This document shows positions 1-7,732 of a stretch of 35,784 nt of DNA, piece after piece. Each line of letters starts with the position of its first letter. Position 1 is the stretch's first letter. Source of the stretch: a bacterium (GTDB taxonomy: Bacteria > Zhuqueibacterota > QNDG01 > JAGLOF01); contig JAFGRY010000011.1 in assembly GCA_016934955.1 (NCBI GenBank), positions 1 to 35,784 on the forward strand, written 5' to 3'. Both the position numbers and the translations under genes were made by a program. The notes under the pieces were generated by a model that was given only the letters and a program-made list of their open reading frames with translations, did no database searches and had not been told where the DNA came from.

Positions 1-8
1 ACATAGAG

Positions 9-181
9 TCGAATAGCATCACAACTGACGGCGCCTAAAACGAGCGCAGTATCATGAGTCAATGCCGAGGCAGTCGAGCTCCGGCAGGAGAAGATAGCAT
101 CGAATGGTATCCCGGCCGACGGCGGGTAGAACGGGCGCAGTATCATGAGTCAATGCCGAGACAGTCGAACTCCGGCAGGAG
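9..181. repeat. Two tandem copies of a 91-bp repeat
   Basis: Bases 9-90 and 100-181 align without gaps at an offset of exactly 91 bp, with about 12 differences in 82 positions (about 85% identity). A core of about 26 bp (44-69 and 135-160) is identical. The array may continue left of the window. The copies lie in a gene-free region and show no CRISPR-like short repeat/spacer pattern. Function unknown. Confidence 0.75.
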
Positions 182-410
182 CGTCATCGCTGATGGAGAA
201 CAGCAGCGAACAAAAGATATAGCGGCAACGAACAAAACGAACAAGACTAAAATAGTTGTAAGAAATTAGAGTAATTTGGTTGTATATTCGTTTCTGTGTA
301 ATGTCGTAGATTGGAACATGGGCGAGCGGATCTGTCGCTCTCTCGTTCTATCGCTCTGTCTCCCCGGGGCCGGGCGGGGGTTTTTTCCTTTTTCCTTTAT
401 CCTTTTCCCT
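182..410. other. Gene-free stretch with GC hairpin and pyrimidine tract
   Basis: No convincing coding region is present between the repeats and the ferritin-like gene. The short open frames here have low-complexity translations. A G/C-rich inverted repeat (CCCC at 362-365, GGGG at 376-379) is followed by T6 at 381-386 and could act as a plus-strand terminator. A pyrimidine-rich simple-sequence tract (variations on CCTTTAT) runs to about 430 and overlaps the 3' end of the next gene. Confidence 0.4.
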
Positions 411-893
411 TTATCCTTTATCCTTCACCATCCCGGACCGTTCCATGTATGCCTGGATCCTCGCCGCATGATCCTTGTCGTCCTTGTTCAGTTTGCGAAA
501 AATGGTGTCAGCCGGGGTGCCGTCGGTCTGATCCATGAAATGCTGAAAATGCAGTTCCCCGGCCGAATGTTCCAGCTCCAGGGCGGTTCTTAAGGCCATC
601 TCCCGGTCCGGCGGCGACGTTGTGTACTCTGCCCGCATCTGCCGCAGCATGGTATTGGTCTTTTTCAGATCCCGAATACTTTTCGCGAGCAGATCCTCCG
701 GAAACTGGTCCCTGGGGGCGAATATCTCCTTGCCGCTGCGCAGGAGCGCGGCGTGATTCTGTTCCTCGAGCGCCAGCGTCCACCAGAAATCATGATCCTG
801 CGGAAACATGTGCTGGAACATGCGATAGATCTCGCCGACGTTGAGCTCGAGCTGGATGGATTCGTCGATAAGATCCGCAAATGTATTTTTCAT
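411..893 (-). CDS. Ferritin-like diiron protein (rubrerythrin-type domain)
   Basis: A 160-residue four-helix-bundle protein without a rubredoxin domain. The candidate diiron ligands are spread over four helices: a Glu in DESIQLELNVGE, an ExxH in LALEEQNHAALL, a Glu pair in ELEHSAGELHF, and a DxxH in DDKDHAARI where an ExxH would be usual. Such proteins handle peroxide or iron in anaerobes; the exact reaction cannot be read from the sequence. The start at 893 is chosen because a strong ribosome site (GGGGAG) lies 7 nt upstream; a longer in-frame start at 944 would run through the predicted promoter. The last codons run into a simple AAGGATAA repeat. It is a single gene with its own promoter. 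Confidence 0.72.
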   Translation of the reverse strand: MKNTFADLIDESIQLELNVGEIYRMFQHMFPQDHDFWWTLALEEQNHAALLRSGKEIFAPRDQFPEDLLAKSIRDLKKTNTMLRQMRAEYTTSPPDREMALRTALELEHSAGELHFQHFMDQTDGTPADTIFRKLNKDDKDHAARIQAYMERSGMVKDKG

Positions 894-933
894 AGGACAT
901 CTCCCCCGGCTTCGACATAAATTGGCTCTCTGC

Positions 934-962
934 AGTATAGACAATCCTCACCGCATCTGCAA
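934..962 (-). promoter_or_regulatory. Sigma-70-type promoter of the ferritin-like gene
   Basis: On the minus strand: -35 TTGCAG (957-962), 17-bp spacer, -10 TATACT (934-939). Predicted start of transcription is near 927, giving a leader of about 34 nt with the ribosome site. Confidence 0.65.
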
Positions 963-980
963 GAATTTTCCATCATCGGG

Positions 981-1013
981 AAAAAAAATCCCGGTGGTAA
1001 ACCGGGATTTTTT
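981..1013 (-). terminator. Intrinsic terminator after the sigma/anti-sigma/repeat-protein operon
   Basis: A stem of ATCCCGGT against ACCGGGAT with a 5-nt loop is flanked by A-runs and T-runs, so it can work in both directions. On the minus strand it lies directly after the stop codon at 1037. Confidence 0.85.
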
Positions 1014-1036
1014 CTTGACTCAGGAGAAATGCTCTC

Positions 1037-2671
1037 TCAGCGTTTCCGTATCGTGATATCCTCGGTGGTTTTCACCGTAATAGTCAGTGTGTTCGGATCC
1101 GGAGTTACGCTTTTTTCCGCGTCCATGTGGTAGACGGGAAAATCCGCATTGATGCCGCCGTAGGCGCTGTAGGCCCAGATCGCGGCCTCCGTTCCCGCCG
1201 GCAGTTCCAGGATCACCGGCTTGTAGCGGGTATCGAGCATGATCGCTCCTTTCGCGGGCACACGGCGTACATCGGTTATCTCGATGGGACTGTTGTCGCC
1301 GGCGACGCGTATCTGGCCCGCCGACCCCTTGATGATCACATATTTATAGGAATTGTCGACACTGATATCGCCGTCGACCGTCTCGGCAAGCACGGCCGCC
1401 GACTCGCCCGTGACCGTCAGATTACCGCCCACACCCTTTACTTCGATGGGATTGTAGGAGGAAATGATTTCCGCGTTTCCGGTGATATCGGCCGCCTCGA
1501 CCGTGCTCGAATTTCCCTTGATCGTCAGATCGTTCCCGATGTTCCCGACCGAGATGCTTCTGTATGATGAGACGATGGAGGCATCTTTCCCGATATCCTT
1601 CACGGTAACCGGACACGACGGCGCCTCCACATCCAGGCTGCCGCTGACCGACTCGATGTATACATCCTTGTAGGATGAACGGACGAAACAGTCACCCTGC
1701 ACCCGCCGCACATCCACGGGGCTGGAATCGCCCAGGATGCGCAGGGATCCCCTGACACTGTCCACCGACACCGGCTGATAGGAGTTCTCGATCACGGCGC
1801 CGTTGCCCAGCCGCTGCGCGTCAATCGAACACGACTGTCCCCTGATTTCCAGGGCGCCCCGGACAGACTCGATCCGCACCAGCTTGTAGGATGTCTCGAT
1901 TGTGCAGGTGCCTGACACGTTACGGCCGGTGACCGAACTGCTCGATCCGCTGACCACCAGGTCACCGTCGATATCGGTAAAGCTGACGGGATGATAACTG
2001 TTCCTGATCACGGTATCGCCGCTGATGCGGTCTACCTGCACATCCCCGCTGGAATTTTCAATATCAACGGATCCCCGGAAATCCTTCACCCGTACGTCCG
2101 AATAGGTGTTCTTCAGATTCAGGCTGCCGCCGCAGTCACGCAGTGTCACCATTCCGGAACTGTTGTCGACATGAAGGTCACCCGTCACATCCGTTACCGA
2201 TATATCACCGTATTTGTTACTCAGTTCCAGTCCCGCCCGGGACGGCAGGGTCACGGTGATGTCCACCGCCTCTGAAAAATAGTCGCCGCCGCGAAACAGC
2301 GTTCTGAACAGTCGCGTGATCGCGCCCTCCTCCTTGCGCAGCATGTGCCGGGGAGTGACCATCACGACGCGCACACCGTCCCGCCAAGGTTCCAGTTTCA
2401 GATCCGATTCCCTGATATAGGTGTCGGCCAGCTCCTTGTCATGGTGATCGACCCGCAGCACCATCGTCACCGAGATGGTGTTCTCCGCTCCGCCGCTGAT
2501 CTCGATGTCGGCACGGGCGTCTTCGAGATAACAGACGCCGCCCGCGGCGAACGCCGCCTCTTTGCTGAATGTCCGCGTTTTTTCTTCACTGCCGCCAGTG
2601 TCCGCGAAGCACACTCCGGTTAAAACGGACAGAACCAGGGCAATGATCGTTACCAGCATTAACCGTCTCAT
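1037..2671 (-). CDS. Secreted repeat protein, DUF4097/putative-adhesin type
   Basis: A 544-residue protein with a clear signal peptide (MRRLMLVTIIALVLSVLTG, cleavage near residue 23). From about residue 150 to 480 it consists of roughly eight repeats of about 40 residues, each reading roughly NSY.PV.V..V.G.L.I.G.SS.V, which predicts a long right-handed beta-solenoid of very regular short strands. DUF4097-family proteins have this kind of fold, but usually with fewer turns. It is the last gene of the ECF sigma operon; the anti-sigma stop codon overlaps its ribosome site (AGGAG). It is probably exported to the periplasm or cell surface. A ligand or partner cannot be named. The sigma/anti-sigma context suggests an envelope-stress or surface-sensing role. 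Confidence 0.7.
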   Translation of the reverse strand: MRRLMLVTIIALVLSVLTGVCFADTGGSEEKTRTFSKEAAFAAGGVCYLEDARADIEISGGAENTISVTMVLRVDHHDKELADTYIRESDLKLEPWRDGVRVVMVTPRHMLRKEEGAITRLFRTLFRGGDYFSEAVDITVTLPSRAGLELSNKYGDISVTDVTGDLHVDNSSGMVTLRDCGGSLNLKNTYSDVRVKDFRGSVDIENSSGDVQVDRISGDTVIRNSYHPVSFTDIDGDLVVSGSSSSVTGRNVSGTCTIETSYKLVRIESVRGALEIRGQSCSIDAQRLGNGAVIENSYQPVSVDSVRGSLRILGDSSPVDVRRVQGDCFVRSSYKDVYIESVSGSLDVEAPSCPVTVKDIGKDASIVSSYRSISVGNIGNDLTIKGNSSTVEAADITGNAEIISSYNPIEVKGVGGNLTVTGESAAVLAETVDGDISVDNSYKYVIIKGSAGQIRVAGDNSPIEITDVRRVPAKGAIMLDTRYKPVILELPAGTEAAIWAYSAYGGINADFPVYHMDAEKSVTPDPNTLTITVKTTEDITIRKR

Positions 2672-2680
2672 TTCTTTCTC

Positions 2681-3289
2681 CTATGTACGATGTGATGTTC
2701 CCCTGACCACCTCCCGCAGGGTTTCCTTCTTGTCCTGCAGGGCGGCCAGCATATAGCGCCTGATGTGGGTGTTCCCGGGATTTTCCTGCAGGGCGTTCCG
2801 GCAGCGGCTGATCTGGATATCGATGGTTTCCAGTTTGTCCCGGTAGAGCAGGGCCAGCTCCGTGTCCATCGATTCCAGCACGGGCGCGGCTTCCCGCTCA
2901 AGCCTGCTGATCGCCTGCGCGTAGGCCTGTTCGGCCTGCTCCACCTCGGCCAGCGCTGTTCGGGGCAGCAGATCGGGAGGCGCGGGCCAGCCCGGCGCCA
3001 GCAGCCGGGTAAGCACAACGCCGCACACGAGCACCGCGGCGACACGAAGTATCCAAGTCGTGCGCGACCGTGATGCGGCCGCGGCTCTCCGCTCCTGCAG
3101 CAGCCGTGCCTCGATCCCGGGCCAGACACCGGCGGTGTCCACCGGTTCCTGCAGTGATGCCGCCGCCCGCAGCAGCCGTTCATCCTGCCGGATCAGTTCA
3201 CGGCAGACGCCGCACTGCCGGGCATGCAGGTGAAACTCCTCCTCGCTCAGGGTGCCGGTGTCGTACGCATCATAGGTTGGACAGTGCAT
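2681..3289 (-). CDS. Zinc-finger anti-sigma factor, membrane anchored
   Basis: A 202-residue protein with the anti-sigma zinc-finger motif Hx3Cx2C (H22, C26, C29 in HARQCGVC), one transmembrane helix at about residues 79-99 (TWILRVAAVLVCGVVLTRLL), and an extracytoplasmic helical, Glu/Arg-rich C-terminal region likely to form a coiled coil. It lies 12 nt downstream of the ECF sigma gene, the usual arrangement for a cognate pair in which the N-terminal domain holds the sigma factor at the membrane. A ribosome site (GGGGAG) precedes the ATG. The sensing signal is unknown; regulated proteolysis or redox loss of zinc are both possible. Confidence 0.8.
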   Translation of the reverse strand: MHCPTYDAYDTGTLSEEEFHLHARQCGVCRELIRQDERLLRAAASLQEPVDTAGVWPGIEARLLQERRAAAASRSRTTWILRVAAVLVCGVVLTRLLAPGWPAPPDLLPRTALAEVEQAEQAYAQAISRLEREAAPVLESMDTELALLYRDKLETIDIQISRCRNALQENPGNTHIRRYMLAALQDKKETLREVVRGTSHRT

Positions 3290-3301
3290 TGCTCTCCCCT
3301 G

Positions 3302-3805
3302 TTATTCCCGTTCAATCAGGCTTCTCAGCCGCTGTTTGGCATGGTGAATATGGGCTTTCACCGTGCCGGTCTCGATACCGAGGATCTCGCCGATCTCCTG
3401 CTGCCGGAATCCCTCCACCGCGTAGAGCACAAAGCAGGCTTTCTGCTGCCGCGGCAGCGTGTCCACCCCCTTCTTCAGGGCCAGTGTCAGCTCATAATCC
3501 GGAACCGGTGAACGCCGGTCGGTATCGGCGAGCTGCATGGCGGGACGCCGCTTTTTCATCATATCCAGACACACCCGCATGTGAATACGGAACAGCCAGG
3601 TGCTGAAGCGGGCGGTCCCCCGAAACCCGCCGATGGCGCGATAGACTTTCACGAACGTTTCCTGTACGGCGTCTTCCGCGTCACCGCTGTTCCCCAGCAT
3701 GCGCAGTCCGGTGTGGAGCAGGGGCCGGGCGAACCGCTCATAGAGCAGCCGGTAGCCCTCCATCTCTCCCTTCCGGCACAACGCGATGATGTCCGATTCC
3801 TGCAT
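3302..3805 (-). CDS. ECF-type RNA polymerase sigma factor
   Basis: A 167-residue two-domain sigma-70 family protein. Region 2 is visible in GNSGDAEDAVQETFVKVYRA and FSTWLFRIHMRVCLDMMKK; region 4 in LPRQQKACFVLYAVEGFRQQ followed by EIGEILGIETGTVKAHIHHA, a helix-turn-helix. There is no region 1 or 3, as in ECF factors. It heads an operon with its anti-sigma factor and the secreted repeat protein. The ATG at 3805 is preceded by GAGGAG. A probable ECF-type promoter lies just upstream, suggesting autoregulation. Confidence 0.9.
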   Translation of the reverse strand: MQESDIIALCRKGEMEGYRLLYERFARPLLHTGLRMLGNSGDAEDAVQETFVKVYRAIGGFRGTARFSTWLFRIHMRVCLDMMKKRRPAMQLADTDRRSPVPDYELTLALKKGVDTLPRQQKACFVLYAVEGFRQQEIGEILGIETGTVKAHIHHAKQRLRSLIERE

Positions 3806-3824
3806 GCAGCTCCTCGTTTACCCG

Positions 3825-3852
3825 TTAGACGGATGCTGAAATGAAAAGGTTT
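3825..3852 (-). promoter_or_regulatory. Candidate ECF-type promoter of the sigma operon
   Basis: The minus strand carries AAACC (3848-3852), a 16-bp spacer and CGTCTAA (3825-3831), which resembles the AACC/CGTC layout of many ECF-dependent promoters. It lies 20 bp before the sigma-factor start codon, leaving a very short leader that still contains the ribosome site. Confidence 0.45.
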
Positions 3853-3898
3853 AATGCTCGTTCAATATAAAAAAAATATCTGAAAAACACGCAACACC

Positions 3899-3927
3899 TT
3901 GCTTTTTTTTGAAAAAGCGTCTAGATT
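3899..3927 (+). promoter_or_regulatory. Promoter of the sppA-like gene
   Basis: Plus strand: -35 TTGCTT (3899-3904), 17-bp spacer, -10 TAGATT (3922-3927). The hexamer CGTCTA (3918-3923) overlaps the -10 and also occurs in the divergent sigma-factor promoter. A ribosome site GGAGG at 3950-3954 precedes the ATG at 3960. Confidence 0.55.
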
Positions 3928-3959
3928 ACGCTACCCACCCCAATTGAACGGAGGTTCGC

Positions 3960-6425
3960 ATGAGAAGGAATCCGATCCCCCTGACCTTCCTGACGGCCGC
4001 CCTGCTGCTGCCGTCCGCCTGGGCGCAGTCTTCCCGGGAACTGCTGCCCTACCACGATTATGCCTTTTTTCTGCAGGGGCCGCCGGGATGCATCGGCCAG
4101 GGGCTGCTCGGATACGTCAATCCCGCCCTGGCCGGGGAGATGCACGGCCCCCAGCTGATGTATTACTTTACGGATAAAACAAAAGGATTGTTCGGGGAAA
4201 ATGAAGGGTCGACCGGCCTCTTCGCCGCTGTTCCCGGCCTGCACGCGGGATATATACGGCGCCCCTCCCGCTTTCTGACGCCGGACAGCAGCTGGCGGAC
4301 CGTCCGCTCCACCGATTACCGGATCGCCGCCGCCATAGGCACCCGGCGCTACCGCTTCGGCCTTGGCTACAGCAGAGTCAGCGGCGACACCCGGTTCAGC
4401 GGCCGCAGCAGGGATCAGCTGCTCTGCGGGTTTCTCTTTCGTCCCGGCCCCCATCTCTCGGCCGGTATCTCCGGCCGTTTCGCCAGGCGCAGTGATGCCT
4501 TCGAGATGGTCGCCGACGTCGGCATTCGGCCCTTCGGTGACAGCCGCGTTACCCTCTTCTCCGAGATCGCCTACATGGAAGACAGGACCTTCACCGATGT
4601 CTCCTGGAGCCTGGGCGCCGGCTGTGAACCGCTCCCGGGCCTTCACCTCACCGCCCGCTGGTTCGATGACCGCCGCCTCACGGCCGGGATCTCGCTGAGC
4701 CTGGGACGTGTTTCCCTCTACTCCACCGCGAAAGAGCACGGCAGCACCTTCGGGATTCGCTTCGGCGCCCCGCTGCCCAATATCCCGGACCTGAAACTGC
4801 ACCCCCGCACCGGGTACCTGCACCTGACCCTCACGGGACGCATTCAGCATACCCGGTACCGTTTCCTGGACAGCGGCGGTCCCACGCTGGTCTCCCTGCT
4901 GGCAACGCTGCAGGCGGCCGCGGACGATCCCCGGGTTGCCGGTATCGCCCTGAACTGTTCGGGTGCGGAATGCAGTGCCGAAACAGCCTGGGAACTGAGG
5001 ACGGAGCTGGAACGGTTCCGGCGGACCGGCCGCAACATCGTGATTTTCATCGACAGGGCCGGTATGAACCTCTACCATCTTGCCAGCGTCGCCGACTGCC
5101 TGGTGATCGATCCCCAGGCCTACCTGCTGCTGCCCGGCTATGCCATGGGCCGCACCTATCTCGCCGGACTCCTGGACAGAATCGGGATCGGATTCGATGA
5201 ATGGCGCTTTTACCGGTACAAATCCGCCTATGAAACCTACTCCCGGGAAGAGATGTCGGAAGCGGACAGAGAGCAGCGGGAGGCCCTGCTGGCTGCATTC
5301 TTCGACACCTTCATCAGCGATGTCTCGGCAGCACGGAAAATCGCACCCGCCGCCCTCGATTCGCTGATCAACACAAAAGCGGGATTCAGCGCTTTTGAAG
5401 CGGTGGAGAGCGGTCTAGCCGACCGCACCGGCAGGTGGAACACGATTGACGCGGTCATTGACGGTCTCGAGGGCCGTTCCATGGGACGGATCTCCCCTTC
5501 GGACCTCACCCGGGCCGCTTTCCCCGCGGAGCAGTGGGGGGTGCCGCCGCGCCTCGCGCTGGTCTACGCTGAGGGAATCTGCGATCTTGACACGGGGATC
5601 CGCGCCCGCAAACTGGAAGAGATAGTGCGAAAACTCGCCTCGGACAGGGATGTCGCGGGGGTGGTGCTCCGGGTGAATTCGCCCGGAGGGGACGGCATGG
5701 CCTCAGACCGGGTGGCTGAAGCGGTTCGGGAATGCCGAAGGCGAAAACCGGTGATCGTCTCCCAGGGGGAGGTTGCCGCCTCCGGCGGATACTGGCTCTC
5801 AATGTACGCCGACTCCATTTTCGCCGCGCCCGCGACCATAACCGGTTCCATCGGTGTTATCGGCGGCTGGGTCTGGGACAAATCGTTCAGCCGCATGCTG
5901 GACATACATACTGAAAGCGTGCAGAGGGGCGATCACGCCGACCTTCTCCCGGGTCTGCAGCTGCCCTTCATCACGCTGCCCCTGCCCTCCCGCAATCTTG
6001 CCCCCGATGAACGCAATACCATAGAGCGGGGCATTCGGTCCATGTACAATGAGTTTATCGCGAAAGTGGCGGCCGGACGGAATATGCCCGTTGCAGCGGT
6101 AAAAGAGATCGCCCAGGGCCGCGTCTGGTCGGGACGTGACGCCGTGGGCCTGGGGCTGGTTGACCGTATCGGCGGACTCTCGCAGGCGCTTTCCGCCGCC
6201 CGCACCATGGCGGGTATCGGGCCCGGCCGGCGCGTATCCATCATCGAGATGCCGTACAAGGGGATGATCGACCTGAACGCGCTGCTGCCGGGGCTCCCCG
6301 TGGCCGGCGCGTTTACGGGCAATCAGGCGGCGCCGCTGGACTACCTCTCCCTCTTTGCCCGCTATAACGGCAAACCGCTTTTTCTCGCGCCCTGGGATCT
6401 CATCCGGATCGGGCAGCTGCCCTGA
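3960..6425 (+). CDS. sppA: Signal peptide peptidase SppA/protease IV with extra N-terminal domain
   Basis: An 821-residue protein with a signal peptide (MRRNPIPLTFLTAALLLPSA, cleavage after AWA near residue 22). Residues ~25-270 form an added domain of alternating short beta-strands (GRVSLYSTAKE, RLTAGISLSLG, DSRVTLFSEIAYM) that looks like an outer-membrane barrel of the PorV/FadL kind. The rest is a tandem long-form SppA. The Ser/Lys dyad is readable: K421 in RYKSAYETYSREEMS, which matches the E. coli general base context, and S608 in GEVAASGGYWLSMYA. Family proteases cut remnant signal peptides in the inner membrane. Here the leader and barrel-like domain point to the periplasm or outer membrane. 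It is a monocistronic gene on the plus strand, divergent from the ECF sigma operon. Confidence 0.85.
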   Translation: MRRNPIPLTFLTAALLLPSAWAQSSRELLPYHDYAFFLQGPPGCIGQGLLGYVNPALAGEMHGPQLMYYFTDKTKGLFGENEGSTGLFAAVPGLHAGYIRRPSRFLTPDSSWRTVRSTDYRIAAAIGTRRYRFGLGYSRVSGDTRFSGRSRDQLLCGFLFRPGPHLSAGISGRFARRSDAFEMVADVGIRPFGDSRVTLFSEIAYMEDRTFTDVSWSLGAGCEPLPGLHLTARWFDDRRLTAGISLSLGRVSLYSTAKEHGSTFGIRFGAPLPNIPDLKLHPRTGYLHLTLTGRIQHTRYRFLDSGGPTLVSLLATLQAAADDPRVAGIALNCSGAECSAETAWELRTELERFRRTGRNIVIFIDRAGMNLYHLASVADCLVIDPQAYLLLPGYAMGRTYLAGLLDRIGIGFDEWRFYRYKSAYETYSREEMSEADREQREALLAAFFDTFISDVSAARKIAPAALDSLINTKAGFSAFEAVESGLADRTGRWNTIDAVIDGLEGRSMGRISPSDLTRAAFPAEQWGVPPRLALVYAEGICDLDTGIRARKLEEIVRKLASDRDVAGVVLRVNSPGGDGMASDRVAEAVRECRRRKPVIVSQGEVAASGGYWLSMYADSIFAAPATITGSIGVIGGWVWDKSFSRMLDIHTESVQRGDHADLLPGLQLPFITLPLPSRNLAPDERNTIERGIRSMYNEFIAKVAAGRNMPVAAVKEIAQGRVWSGRDAVGLGLVDRIGGLSQALSAARTMAGIGPGRRVSIIEMPYKGMIDLNALLPGLPVAGAFTGNQAAPLDYLSLFARYNGKPLFLAPWDLIRIGQLP

Positions 6426-6463
6426 AAAAAACGGGTTCTCCCTGCGCATAAGGGAGAACCCGT
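6425..6463 (-). terminator. Intrinsic terminator ending the [NiFe] hydrogenase operon
   Basis: A perfect 13-bp stem (6431-6443 with 6451-6463, arm ACGGGTTCTCCCT) with a 7-nt loop and an A-run on the plus strand at 6425-6431, i.e. a U-tract for minus-strand transcripts. It may also stop the convergent sppA transcript as a plain hairpin. Confidence 0.85.
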
Positions 6464-6488
6464 TGTGGTATCGCTCAGCTGATGCGGA

Positions 6489-7106
6489 TCAGCCGTAAAT
6501 ATCTTTCATCATGACATCCTTGCGGCATTTCGGGCAGAGCACCTTGAAAATATCGGGCCTTCTCAGCTCTTCACCCGCACCCCCGGATTCAACCGGCAGC
6601 ATCTCCCGCTGGGCGGTGAGCAGCAGCGTCGGGTTACCGTAGGCGAGCACACCGAGTTTTCGGAATATCCAGAGCAGATGCTTCTTGGTCGTGACAATAT
6701 CGCCGCACAATTCACAGGTCACCAGCTCCAGCTCAATGGATTCCCGGGCAAGATTGCGGTCAAAGAGGGCCAGATCGAACTGCTTGGTGAGCGTGATGCC
6801 TTTCTCGGTGATGCAGTTTGCCTCGCAGATGCCGCAGAAATTGCATTTTTCATATTTCAGTTCAAGCTTCCGCATCAGCGGCTTTTTATTCTTCGCCTTG
6901 GGATCCGGATCGATGACGGCAATCGCATTGCCGGGACAGGATTCCGCGCAGGCGCCGCAGCCAACGCAAAACTCCTCCGAATGTTCCGGTTTCCCGCGGA
7001 AGCCGTCGAAGGGTTCATGCGGCGTTTTCGGAAATGACGAAGTGTACGGTTTCGACAATAGAGACTTGACCGCCTCACCGAGTTCTCTGATTTTAGGATA
7101 TCTCAT
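6489..7106 (-). CDS. mbhN: Group 4 hydrogenase ferredoxin-type subunit (NuoI/MbhN-like)
   Basis: A 205-residue peripheral-arm subunit with two [4Fe-4S] motifs, CVGCGACAESCPG and CNFCGICEANC, that would pass electrons toward the small subunit. The C-terminal part adds CELC and, ~75 residues later, CPKC, a probable zinc site as in HycF-type hydrogenase subunits. The start at 7106 (MRYPKIRELGEAV) is chosen because a longer open frame overlaps mrpG completely and has no family similarity. It is the last gene of the operon, 11 nt after mrpG and followed by the terminator. Confidence 0.85.
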   Translation of the reverse strand: MRYPKIRELGEAVKSLLSKPYTSSFPKTPHEPFDGFRGKPEHSEEFCVGCGACAESCPGNAIAVIDPDPKAKNKKPLMRKLELKYEKCNFCGICEANCITEKGITLTKQFDLALFDRNLARESIELELVTCELCGDIVTTKKHLLWIFRKLGVLAYGNPTLLLTAQREMLPVESGGAGEELRRPDIFKVLCPKCRKDVMMKDIYG

Positions 7107-7117
7107 AACAGTTCCAC

Positions 7118-7474
7118 TTACAGGGTTAGTTTGTTTCCGCGGTCTTCCGCGTAGTGGTCGACGACCGTTTTGTCGGTAAGTTTCACGCCGAAAATATGCG
7201 CTCCCTTTGCCAGGGCGTGGGCGCCCACCGGTGATGTCAGCAGCACGAACGGTATTCCCACCAGGGCCTTGATTCCCGTCGGGGTAAAGCCCTGCATAAG
7301 AAACACGCCCAAAAGAATGCCGCAGGTGCCGAATGTCACGCACTTGGTTCCCGCCTGCAATCGGTTGTATACATCGGGCAGTCGCAGTAATCCCAGACAT
7401 CCGAGAAAATCAAACGCGACGCCGATGCCGATGACGATCATTCCTGCCAATTCATTCCATACCATAATGTTCAC
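7118..7474 (-). CDS. mrpG: Mrp antiporter subunit G (MnhG/MbhC-like)
   Basis: A 118-residue protein with three hydrophobic helices (IVIGIGVAFDFLGCLGLL; TFGTCGILLGVFLM; ALVGIPFVLLTSPVGAHAL) and the family signature DVYNRLQAGTK after the first helix. It is part of the small-subunit E-F-G set of the sodium/proton antiporter module. It probably starts at a GTG overlapping the mrpF stop codon by 4 nt; an ATG three codons later is the alternative. Confidence 0.88.
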   Translation of the reverse strand: MNIMVWNELAGMIVIGIGVAFDFLGCLGLLRLPDVYNRLQAGTKCVTFGTCGILLGVFLMQGFTPTGIKALVGIPFVLLTSPVGAHALAKGAHIFGVKLTDKTVVDHYAEDRGNKLTL

Positions 7475-7725
7475 TCATCCAATGTTTTATGCGAGAGATA
7501 TTTAGCCAGAGCGAGCGTTCCGATGAAACTCAGAAAGATCCACGCCAGCGCGATATCGATGAGAAAGCCCCGTTTGGAAATCAACGCGTAGAGGGCGGTG
7601 ATACCTACGGCAAGTGTACCCATAATATCGATCGCCACCATACGGTCAGGTATGGAGCGTCCCAGCCATGCCCTGATGAGGCAGAAGAAACAGCAGCCGA
7701 TCAGAATATAGAAATAGATATACAT
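7471..7725 (-). CDS. mrpF: Mrp antiporter subunit F (MnhF/MbhB-like)
   Basis: An 84-residue membrane protein with three helices and the family segment IPDRMVAIDIMGTLAVG between helices 1 and 2, followed by DIALAWIFLSFIGTLALAKY. The ATG at 7725 with GAGAGG in front is preferred to a TTG at 7740, which overlaps the mrpE end and lacks a ribosome site. It is translationally coupled to mrpE and mrpG. Confidence 0.87.
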   Translation of the reverse strand: MYIYFYILIGCCFFCLIRAWLGRSIPDRMVAIDIMGTLAVGITALYALISKRGFLIDIALAWIFLSFIGTLALAKYLSHKTLDE

Positions 7726-7732
7726 AACCCTC

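Noticed and set aside
9..181. CRISPR array or attachment-site duplication
   Set aside because: The repeat unit is 91 bp with scattered differences, only two copies are seen, and no cas gene or integrase is near.
3921..5078. 385-residue minus-strand frame opposite the SppA-like gene
   Set aside because: Shadow frame, Gly/Ala/Gln-rich, overlapping the promoter and signal peptide region of a clear plus-strand gene.
7107..7400. N-terminal extension of the MbhN-like subunit
   Set aside because: It lies entirely within mrpG in another frame and lacks hydrogenase-subunit sequence; the ATG at 7106 gives the family N-terminus.
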